The notes below the pieces were generated by a model. The model ran no database searches, was not told where the DNA came from, and saw nothing but the letters and a program-made list of their open reading frames with translations. A DNA stretch of 64,000 bases from Flexivirga oryzae (GTDB taxonomy: Bacteria; Actinomycetota; Actinomycetes; Actinomycetales; Dermatophilaceae): NCBI RefSeq assembly GCF_014190805.1, contig NZ_JACHVQ010000004.1, forward strand, positions 62,001-126,000, in the 5' to 3' direction. Shown here in pieces: positions 32,494 through 39,495 of the stretch. The stretch's first letter is position 1; each line of letters begins with the position of its first letter. A program made the position numbers and the translations under genes.

Positions 32494-33705
32494 TCAGCCC
32501 ATCGCGCTCGACAGCGCCTGTGCCAGGTCGTCGATGAGGTCGTCGACGTCCTCGATGCCCACCGACAGCCGGATCAGGTCGTCCGGGACGGCCAGCTCGG
32601 TGCCGCGCACACCGGCGTGCGTCATACGGGCCGGATGCTCGATGAGTGACTCGACACCACCGAGGGATTCGCCGAGCGTCCACACCTGGGTCGCGCCGCA
32701 CACCTTCACGGCGGCGTCCTCGCCGGCGCCGACCTGGAAGCTCACCATGCCGCCGTAGCGGCGCATCTGGCGGCCGGCGAGCTCATGTCCGGGGTGGTCG
32801 GCCAGCCCGGGGTAGTGCACGGTCCTCACCGCCGGGTGGTCCTGCAGGAACCGCACGACGGCCTCGGCGTTGTCGCACTGTCGCTCCATGCGGACGGCGA
32901 GCGTCTTCAGGCCGCGCATCACCAGCCAGGCGTCGAAGGGTCCGGCGACGGCACCGGCAGCGAACTGCGCGAAGGAGATCCGCTCGGTGAGGTCGGCGAA
33001 GTCGTCCCCCGCGGAGCGTGCAGCGGTGATGACGGCGCCGCCGACGACGTCGCTGTGCCCACCGCAGTACTTCGTCACCGAGTGGGTCACGAGGTCGGCG
33101 CCCAGCGAGATCGGTTGCTGCAGATACGGCGAGGCGAAGGTGTTGTCGACCGCGAGCAGCGCTCCTGCAGCGTGTGCGATCTCGGCCAGTGCCGCGATGT
33201 CGGCGATGCTCAGCATCGGGTTGGTGGGCGTCTCCAGCCAGACCAGCTTGGTGCGCCCCGGCCGGATCGCGGTGCGAACCGCCTCCGGGTCACGGACGTC
33301 GGCCGACGTGTGCTCGACGCCCCAGGGCCCGAGCACCTTCTCGACCAGTCGCCGGGTCCCGCCATACACATCGGACGGGACCACCAGGTGATCACCGGGC
33401 CGCAGCACGGCGCGCAGCACGGCGTCCTCCGCCGCGAGCCCGGACGAGAACGCGAAGGCGCGCTCGCCACCCTCCAGCGCGGCCAGGCACTCTCCGAGCG
33501 CCGTGCGGGTCGGATTGCCGGATCGTGAGTATTCGTAACCGTTTCGGAGGCCGCCGACGCCGTCCTGCTTGTACGTCGAGGTCTGGTAGATGGCCGGGAC
33601 GACCGCGCCGGTGACCGGATCGGGCTGCTGGCCGCTGTGGATCGCGCGTGTCGAGAAGCCCGGTGTCGGTTCCGTGGATGGGGCGTCGTGGGGGAAAGCG
33701 TTCAT
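32494..33705 (-). CDS. metB: Cystathionine gamma-synthase
   Basis: A 403-residue fold-type I PLP enzyme of the Cys/Met metabolism family. K212 in SVTKYCGGHSDVVGG binds PLP, and YEYSRSGNPTR is the conserved subunit-interface and PLP loop. The N-terminus GFSTRAIHSGQQPDP is family-typical. The reaction condenses an activated homoserine with cysteine in methionine synthesis; a gamma-lyase activity cannot be excluded. It is divergent from the amino-acid transporter genes and shares a promoter layout with the desulfhydrase gene. Confidence 0.92.
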   Translation of the reverse strand: MNAFPHDAPSTEPTPGFSTRAIHSGQQPDPVTGAVVPAIYQTSTYKQDGVGGLRNGYEYSRSGNPTRTALGECLAALEGGERAFAFSSGLAAEDAVLRAVLRPGDHLVVPSDVYGGTRRLVEKVLGPWGVEHTSADVRDPEAVRTAIRPGRTKLVWLETPTNPMLSIADIAALAEIAHAAGALLAVDNTFASPYLQQPISLGADLVTHSVTKYCGGHSDVVGGAVITAARSAGDDFADLTERISFAQFAAGAVAGPFDAWLVMRGLKTLAVRMERQCDNAEAVVRFLQDHPAVRTVHYPGLADHPGHELAGRQMRRYGGMVSFQVGAGEDAAVKVCGATQVWTLGESLGGVESLIEHPARMTHAGVRGTELAVPDDLIRLSVGIEDVDDLIDDLAQALSSAMG

Positions 33706-33772
33706 CGTCTGCGGTCCCTGTCCTTTGATCGTCGTCGTGAATGCGGGTATTGCGAGTGTCGATCACAACGAA

Positions 33773-33822
33773 TCATTAGCACCAGGTGCGATCTCCTTGG
33801 CCATGTGAAAGTGCGACTTATG
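33773..33822 (-). promoter_or_regulatory. Bipartite promoter of metB
   Basis: Read on the minus strand: CATAAGT (33822-33816), 30 nt, then CTGGTGCTAATGA (33785-33773), 67 nt before the metB start. The two boxes and the 30-nt gap are identical to those upstream of the cysteine desulfhydrase gene. Together with the transporter promoter they occupy the 311-bp region 33706-34016. Confidence 0.72.
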
Positions 33823-33888
33823 AATTGGCTTCCGGCGGCGATCCGGGCCGGACCCGCTGCGGCACGGCCCGCGGTCGGGTGGAAATCC

Positions 33889-33931
33889 GCGCAAACCTAT
33901 AAGTGTGGGTATGAGAACCCCTCACTAATAC
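33889..33931 (+). promoter_or_regulatory. LysR-type site and promoter of the amino-acid transporter operon
   Basis: CGCAAACCTATAAGTGTGGG (33889-33908) resembles the lysR palindrome half, reading ACTTATAGGTTTGCG on the minus strand. TAATAC (33926-33931) is a possible -10 box, about 85 nt before the start of the binding-protein gene. Confidence 0.5.
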
Positions 33932-34016
33932 GGCGTCGACTTAATGCTTCTGCCGAGCCATTCTGTTGCGCAGGTCACAGCGACCAGGATTCCCCGGCAA
34001 GCAAGGAGCGGCCCCG

Positions 34017-34859
34017 ATGAAGAAGATGTCCATGAGACTCGGCAGGCCCGCGGCAGCGGCCGTCGTGTCGGTTGCGATCGCGTGCGCAGCTGCCGGCTGC
34101 AGCAGCGGGGGTGGTGCGTCGGCGGCGCGGTCCTCTGGCGGTGTCTCGCTGGTCAAGGGTGCGACTCTGACGGTCTGCACGCACCTTCCCTACAAGCCGT
34201 TCGAGTTCGACCAGGGCGGCAAGGTCGTCGGCTTCGACGTGAGCATGCTCGACCTGCTCGCCGCGAAACTCGGCGTCCGGACGAATGTCATCAGCATGGA
34301 CTGGAGTCAGATCGTCTCCGGAGCGGCCTTCGCGGCCAAGCGGTGCGACGTCGGGGCGGGTGCCGCCACGATCACCCCGGAGCGTGCGAAGGCGGTGCAG
34401 TTCTCGGACTCCTATTTCGATGCCAATCAGGCGTTGATGGTCAAGGCCGGCTCGTCATACACCGGCCTGGCGAGCCTGAAGGGCAAGCGGCTCGGAGTGC
34501 AGACGGCCACGACCGGGCAGATCTACGGCGACAAGAACGCGAAGGCCTACGGCTACCGGACCGTGGTCTACCCGGACAGCCTCTCGCTGTTCAACGCGGT
34601 GCGATCCGGTGCCGTCGACGCCGCGATCCAGGACAACGCGCCCGAGCTCGACTTCGCCAACCACAACGCCGGCGTGAAGGTGACGGCGGAGTTCAACACC
34701 GGCGAGCGCTACGGCTTCATGGTGAAGAAGAACGACGCGAACGCCACCCAGCTCGCCCACGAGCTGGATGCCGTCATCGCCACGGCGCAACAGGACGGCG
34801 CCTACACCAAGATCTACAAGCAGTGGCTGGGTCGTGCCCCGCAGGCTGCAACCAAATAG
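34017..34859 (+). CDS. Amino-acid ABC transporter substrate-binding lipoprotein
   Basis: A 280-residue family 3 solute-binding protein. The signal peptide ends in a lipobox around CAAAGCSSGG, so the mature protein is anchored by a lipidated Cys. The mature part begins LTVCTHLPYKPFEF and continues through GFDVSMLDLLAAKLG to the SGAVDAAIQDN hinge, typical of polar amino-acid binders such as cystine. AAGGAG precedes ATG 34017. It is first in the transporter operon. Confidence 0.92.
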   Translation: MKKMSMRLGRPAAAAVVSVAIACAAAGCSSGGGASAARSSGGVSLVKGATLTVCTHLPYKPFEFDQGGKVVGFDVSMLDLLAAKLGVRTNVISMDWSQIVSGAAFAAKRCDVGAGAATITPERAKAVQFSDSYFDANQALMVKAGSSYTGLASLKGKRLGVQTATTGQIYGDKNAKAYGYRTVVYPDSLSLFNAVRSGAVDAAIQDNAPELDFANHNAGVKVTAEFNTGERYGFMVKKNDANATQLAHELDAVIATAQQDGAYTKIYKQWLGRAPQAATK

Positions 34860-34905
34860 CCGGCATCCGGCGTACGACGAACCACACGAGGCAGGGCAGA
34901 TCTCC

Positions 34906-35697
34906 ATGACCAGCATCACCGCAGCGGCATCCCCGCGCAAGCGCGCCCAGCGCATCAGACTCATCCAGTACGTCGCGCTCGGCGCGGTGGCAGTCGCTGC
35001 CGCGATCACGGTCAACTGGGCCGAAGTCGCGCACGTCTTCTTCAACCTCCCGATAGCCAGCTCGACGATCACACAGGGTCTGGGGCAGGCACTTCTGCAC
35101 ACGGTCACCTACACCGTCGGCGGCTTCGTCCTCGGACTCGTTGCCGCGACCGTCCTGGCGCTGATGCGCTTGTCCGAGGTCGCCGTCTATCGGTGGATCG
35201 CCACGGCATACGTCGAGTTCTTCCGCGGCCTGCCGACCTTGGTGGTGTTCATCGCACTGTCCCTGCTGCCGCTGGCGTTCAGCGGGTTGATCATTCCGTT
35301 CGCGCCGTACGGGACGGTCTGGGTCGCGCTGGGCATGGTCGGCAGTGCCTACATGGCCGAAACCATCCGGGCCGGCATCCAGGCGGTGCCGAAGGGACAG
35401 ACGGAGGCGGCCCGCTCCCTCGGTATGTCGGCGGGAACGGCCATGCGCAAGATCATCCTGCCGCAGGCGTTCCGCATCATGATTCCCCCGCTCACCAACG
35501 AGTTGATCATGTTGATCAAGGACTCGTCGCTCGTCTTCGCCATCGGCTTGTCGGTCGGGGAGTTCGAGCTGACGACGTTCGGGCAGGGAATGGCCAACAA
35601 CGAGGCCAACATCACGCCGCTGGTGATGGCGGGCCTCGCCTACCTGGTCATCACTCTGCCGCTGTCCTTCCTGGTGCGCAGGATGGAGGCGCGATGA
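34906..35697 (+). CDS. Amino-acid ABC transporter permease (HisM/GlnP type)
   Basis: A 263-residue membrane subunit with about five helices. The coupling (EAA) loop is QAVPKGQTEAARSLGMSAGTAMRKIILPQAFR, in the usual position. YVEFFRGLPTLV is the conserved segment after the second helix. It follows the binding-protein gene by 46 nt and its stop overlaps the next ATG (ATGA). Confidence 0.92.
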   Translation: MTSITAAASPRKRAQRIRLIQYVALGAVAVAAAITVNWAEVAHVFFNLPIASSTITQGLGQALLHTVTYTVGGFVLGLVAATVLALMRLSEVAVYRWIATAYVEFFRGLPTLVVFIALSLLPLAFSGLIIPFAPYGTVWVALGMVGSAYMAETIRAGIQAVPKGQTEAARSLGMSAGTAMRKIILPQAFRIMIPPLTNELIMLIKDSSLVFAIGLSVGEFELTTFGQGMANNEANITPLVMAGLAYLVITLPLSFLVRRMEAR

Positions 35698-35735
35698 CCA
35701 CCGCTGGGATCCTTCCGACGACAACAGAGGTAGTA

Positions 35736-36312
35736 ATGGACCACCAAGACCTGACATCGCCCCCGATCGTGGACGTGCGAGGACTGCACAAGTCCTACGG
35801 CGATCACCATGTGCTGCGTGGCGTCGACTTCCAGGTGGCCCGTGGTGAGGTGGTCTGCGTCATCGGGCCGTCGGGTTCGGGCAAGTCGACGTTCCTGCGC
35901 TGCCTCAACGTGCTGGAGACGCCGCAGTCGGGCAGCATCCGGGTCCGCGGCACCGAGCTGATCGATCCGGACTGCGACCTCGACGGTGCGCGGTCAGCAG
36001 CAGCGGGTTGCGATCGCGCGGGCGTTGTCGATGGAGCCGGAGCTGATGCTTTTCGACGAGCCCACCTCGGCCCTGGACCCCGAGCTCGTGGGCGAGGGGC
36101 TGACGGTGATGCGGACGCTCGCCGAGGACGGCATGACCATGATCGTGGTCACGCACGAGATGGCGTTCGCGAAGGAGGTTGCCGACAGGGTGATCTTCAT
36201 GGACGGCGGGGTCATCGTGGAGGAAGGTGCTCCGGGGTCGGTGATCGGTGACCCGCAACAGGAGCGGACCAGGGAGTTTCTCCGGCGAGTGCTGGACCCG
36301 ACGCACGTGTAG
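35736..36312 (+). pseudogene. Amino-acid ABC transporter ATPase, broken by internal deletion
   Basis: The N-terminal part (from ATG 35736 after AGAGGTAGTA) has an intact Walker A, GPSGSGKST, and reads normally to DPDCDLD near 35984. The next codons jump to the GQQQRVAIARAL segment in a different frame, then Walker B (LMLFDEPTSALDP) and the H-loop (VVTHEM) to 36312. About 60 codons are missing, including the Q-loop and the first residues of the LSGG signature. The span is 577 nt, one base over a multiple of three. The transporter would lack a working ATPase unless another subunit substitutes. A sequencing or assembly error is possible. Confidence 0.85.
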
Positions 36313-36319
36313 GTGTCGA

Positions 36320-36970
36320 TCACCGACCGGTGAGCCCGTGCTCGTACGCGTAGCGCACCAGCGCCGCCCGTCCCGTGCAGCCGGTCTTGGCGAGCAGGTG
36401 GTTGACGTGCGTCTTCACGGTGCTCACCGACACGAACAGTTCGCGGGCGATCTGCTGATTGGTCAGTCCGGTCGCGACGAGGCGCAGGACGTCGAGTTCG
36501 CGTTCGGTGAGCCCGTCGGGTGGTTCGTATGGCGTAGGTGGCTCCGCTGAGCGCCGGTCGGCGCGCAGCATCGCCCCGGTGGCGCCCGCGTCGAGCAACG
36601 ACCGGCCGCCGGCCGCGGCCCGGAGCGCCGCCGCGATCGTCGCCGGATCGGCGTCCTTGTTGAGAAAACCCAGTGCACCCGCGGAGAGTGCGTCGACGAT
36701 CGTCGCGTCGTCGTCGTACGTGGTGAGTGCGACCGCCTGCGTCCGTGAGCCCCCGGAGCGCAGCCGGCGGATGCCCTCGACGCCGCCCATCCCCGGCATC
36801 CGCAGGTCGGTCAGCAGCACGTCGGGGTCGACCTGGGCGATCAGGGACAGGGCCGACTCGGCGTCGGCCGCCACGCCGACGACCTCGATCCCGTCGAGCA
36901 ACCCGAGCATCGAACGCAGCCCTTCACGCACGACGGTCTGATCGTCGGCGATGACCACCCGCACCGTCAT
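36320..36970 (-). CDS. LuxR/NarL-family response regulator
   Basis: A 216-residue regulator. The receiver has DD at 9-10 and phospho-acceptor D55 in VLLTDLRMPGMGG. The C-terminal LuxR domain runs GLTERELDVLRLVATGLTNQQIA to VKTHVNHLLAKTGC. ATG 36970 is preceded by GGGAGG and overlaps the stop of the sensor kinase gene, so the two are coupled. It ends 7 nt from the broken ATPase gene on the opposite strand. Confidence 0.92.
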   Translation of the reverse strand: MTVRVVIADDQTVVREGLRSMLGLLDGIEVVGVAADAESALSLIAQVDPDVLLTDLRMPGMGGVEGIRRLRSGGSRTQAVALTTYDDDATIVDALSAGALGFLNKDADPATIAAALRAAAGGRSLLDAGATGAMLRADRRSAEPPTPYEPPDGLTERELDVLRLVATGLTNQQIARELFVSVSTVKTHVNHLLAKTGCTGRAALVRYAYEHGLTGR

Positions 36971-38136
36971 ACCGCCTCCCACCGTGCCACGACGAGCCAC
37001 CCGTCCGCGGTGGCTCCTGCCTCGAATCGTCCCCCGCGGCTCTCCACCCGCCGGCGCAGCCCGGCCAGCCCGTGCCCGCCGCTGACCTGGTCCGTGCGTG
37101 GCGCGGCGCTGACGTCACCCACCGTCAGCACGCGGATCTGGCTCTCTGCCAGCGTGATTCGCACGGGTAGGCCGGGTGCGTGCCGCATCGAGTTGGTCAG
37201 TGCTTCGCGCAGCACGGCGCGCGCCACCTCGTCGCGCTGAGCGGGTATGCCGCGCGCTTCGCCCGCGACGGTGATCCGGACGCCCGAGGCGGCGCGGATG
37301 CGGTCCACGGTCCCCTGCAGCCACTCGTCCAGCGGCTGCGCGGTGGCGGCGGCTGCGCCGTGCAACGACTCGACCGCTTCCCGTGCACCCTGGAGCCCTT
37401 CCCTCGCCAGCTCGGTCGCCGCCGAAAGTCGTTGCTGCAGCTCGGGGCTCGCCTGTTCCCGCCGTGCTTCGAGACCGGCTGTCTGCAGCGCGATGATGAG
37501 CCCGGACAGCGTGTGCGCCAGGACGTCGTGCAGTTGGGCGGCGATCTCCCGCTGCTGTTCCGCGGTCGCCGTACGGGCCCGTTCCTGCGAGATCACCTGT
37601 GCCTGGGCGGCGGCGAACTCGGCGGCCTCCAATTGCCGGCGACGTTGCTGCAACAGCACGATCACCACCGCGGCGAAACCGAGGTTGATCGCCAGGGTGG
37701 GCCAGGGGGAGTGCTGGTGCAGACATGCGTAACCAAGGGCGGCGACAGGGGCGAGCAGGAGCGCCGTGGCGCTGCGTGCATCCCGGGACCGGGCGACCGT
37801 CGCGATCGGCACGAACGCGAACCAGGTGATGCCGGAGGACGGGAGCGCCACGAGCGGCACCGCGGCCCCGAGGCCCATCGTCCACAGTTGCGCGGTCGTC
37901 CAGCGACCCTCCCCGAACTCCCCGTCCGGATCGCTGGTCCACCAGGCGCCACCGGCGACGAAGGCGACCAGGGCCACCAGTGCCGCGCCGGCACCGAGGC
38001 CCGACCGCCACCAGCCCGGATGGGCGTGGCCGGTGACACCCGTCGCCGACAGCACACCGAGCAGCAGGCCGATCGAGACCAGCAGCCGGATCACCAGCCG
38101 GTCCAGTCGAAGGTCCTGCAGTCGGGGCATGCTCAC
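36967..38136 (-). CDS. Two-component sensor histidine kinase (HisKA_3)
   Basis: A 389-residue membrane kinase with about six N-terminal hydrophobic segments (residues 15-165). A coiled coil leads to the HisKA_3 box EIAAQLHDVLAHTLSGLI, with H203 as the likely phosphorylated residue. The HATPase domain ends GGHGLAGLRRRVES. The GTG at 38134-38136 lies 6 nt after a TAGGTT -10 box, so a leaderless start is likely; the ATG two codons on is the alternative. It forms an operon with the downstream regulator; signal unknown. Confidence 0.9.
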   Translation of the reverse strand: MSMPRLQDLRLDRLVIRLLVSIGLLLGVLSATGVTGHAHPGWWRSGLGAGAALVALVAFVAGGAWWTSDPDGEFGEGRWTTAQLWTMGLGAAVPLVALPSSGITWFAFVPIATVARSRDARSATALLLAPVAALGYACLHQHSPWPTLAINLGFAAVVIVLLQQRRRQLEAAEFAAAQAQVISQERARTATAEQQREIAAQLHDVLAHTLSGLIIALQTAGLEARREQASPELQQRLSAATELAREGLQGAREAVESLHGAAAATAQPLDEWLQGTVDRIRAASGVRITVAGEARGIPAQRDEVARAVLREALTNSMRHAPGLPVRITLAESQIRVLTVGDVSAAPRTDQVSGGHGLAGLRRRVESRGGRFEAGATADGWLVVARWEAV

Positions 38137-38250
38137 ACGCCAAACCTACGGTTCGGCCGGCCCGTCTCCACCCGTTCGCGCCCGATCTCCACCCTGGATC
38201 AACCCGCGGGTGGAGGCGCCGGAGGTCGCCCCCGGGCGACAGTGGATGGC

Positions 38251-38771
38251 ATGACCGCAACACTCACCATCATCACCGAAGTCGTCGTCGTGCTGGGCTT
38301 CATCCTGGCCCGGCAACTCATGCCGCCCGGATCAAGGACAACCCGCTGAAGCTACCGCTCATCCTGGGCGCGATCGGCGTGGTGAACGCCATGTCGTTCA
38401 TCGGCAATCACCACGTCACCCCCGGTGAGGTGGCGGGCGGCATCGCCGGCCTGCTGGTGGCGACCGCGATCGCCTGGCCACGTGCGGAGTCGATGCGGGT
38501 ATGGCGTGAGCCCGACGGCAGCTGGATGCGACAGGGCACCCTGCGCACCGTCGGCTGGTGGGCCGTCGCGGTTGCCGGGCATGTCGTGACGGCGTTCGCG
38601 GGGCCGCTGCTGTTCGGTGAAAAGGCTCACGGGTTCGGTGGATTCGACTCCGCAACGGTGCTGGTCTATCTCGGCGTGAGCCTCGGTGCGCAGGCCTGGT
38701 TCCTGGAGCGGCGCCTGCGCCATACCGTCGGTGGCAGTCGTCGTCAGGGGGCCGCCATGCTCCTCGGGTGA
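38251..38771 (+). pseudogene. Small membrane protein gene with a frameshift
   Basis: ATG 38251 opens a hydrophobic start (MTATLTIITEVVVVLGFILARQ) that stops at 38349. In the next frame the protein continues without a break from about 38334 (RIKDNPLKLPLILGAIGVV) to 38771, with four or five helices. The join falls at ATGCCGCCCGGATC, where one missing base would restore a 173-residue protein of the CcdC/DUF1453-like type. The span is 521 nt, one base short of a multiple of three. It is either a recent pseudogene or a sequence error. It is divergent from the sensor kinase gene. Confidence 0.7.
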
Positions 38772-38791
38772 GGCGGATCACACCGCATCGA

Positions 38792-38819
38792 TTTGCACTT
38801 TGAACATCAAAAGGGCAAA
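38792..38819 (+). promoter_or_regulatory. TetR-type operator upstream of the efflux regulator
   Basis: TTTGCACTTT (38792-38801) and AAAGGGCAAA (38810-38819) are inverted arms matching at 9 of 10 positions around an 8-nt spacer. It lies directly before the GTG start at 38829, so the regulator probably represses itself and the MMPL gene behind it. Confidence 0.7.
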
Positions 38820-38828
38820 ACTACAAGG

Positions 38829-39461
38829 GTGCGTAAGACATCCACCACTCCAGTGGCCCCGCGGCTGCGGATCGCCGAGCCGATGCCGTTGAAACGGCTG
38901 CAGACGGCGCACCGGATCACCAGTGCGGCGCAGCGACTCGCGGTCGAGAAGGGGTATGACGACTTCACCCTCGACGAGCTCGCCGAACGCGCCGGGGTGT
39001 CCCGACGCACGCTGTTCAACTACTTCGACGGCAAGCTCGAGGCGACCATCGGCGGTGGCCCGCAGCTGCGTCAGGCCGACATCGACACGTTCCTCGCCGG
39101 TGGCCCCACGGGGGAGTTCATCGACGACGTGGCGACGCTGGTGCTGGCCATTCTGCGGGTGTCCGCCGACGTCGAGACGACCCGCGAGGACTGGCGCACG
39201 ATGCGCCGGTGCTTCGAGCTCAACCCCAAACTGATGATCGCGGCGCACGAGATCTTCGCGGGGTTCGTCGAGGGGGTCCAGGAGTTGGTGGAGCAACGGT
39301 CCGGCATACCCGCCGGAGACCCCGAGTCCCGTCTCCTCGTCGCACTCTTCGGAGCCGTCTTCGACGTCTCGATGGCGGAATTCAGCACCGGTGACGACGA
39401 CCGAGATCTGGCCGGCGTCTTCCTCGACAACCTCGCAGTAGCACGCCGAATCTTCAACTGA
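38829..39461 (+). CDS. TetR family regulator of the MMPL exporter
   Basis: A 210-residue regulator whose helix-turn-helix is FTLDELAERAGVSRRTLFNYFDGK. The C-terminal domain is helical, as in transport-linked TetR proteins. GTG 38829 is preferred to a TTG at 38793, which lies inside the palindromic operator. The MMPL transporter gene begins 34 nt downstream, so the pair is a typical repressor/efflux operon. The inducer is unknown. Confidence 0.88.
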   Translation: MRKTSTTPVAPRLRIAEPMPLKRLQTAHRITSAAQRLAVEKGYDDFTLDELAERAGVSRRTLFNYFDGKLEATIGGGPQLRQADIDTFLAGGPTGEFIDDVATLVLAILRVSADVETTREDWRTMRRCFELNPKLMIAAHEIFAGFVEGVQELVEQRSGIPAGDPESRLLVALFGAVFDVSMAEFSTGDDDRDLAGVFLDNLAVARRIFN

Positions 39462-39495
39462 CACAGCGTCATCAACCCCTTCTCTAAGCACAGCT

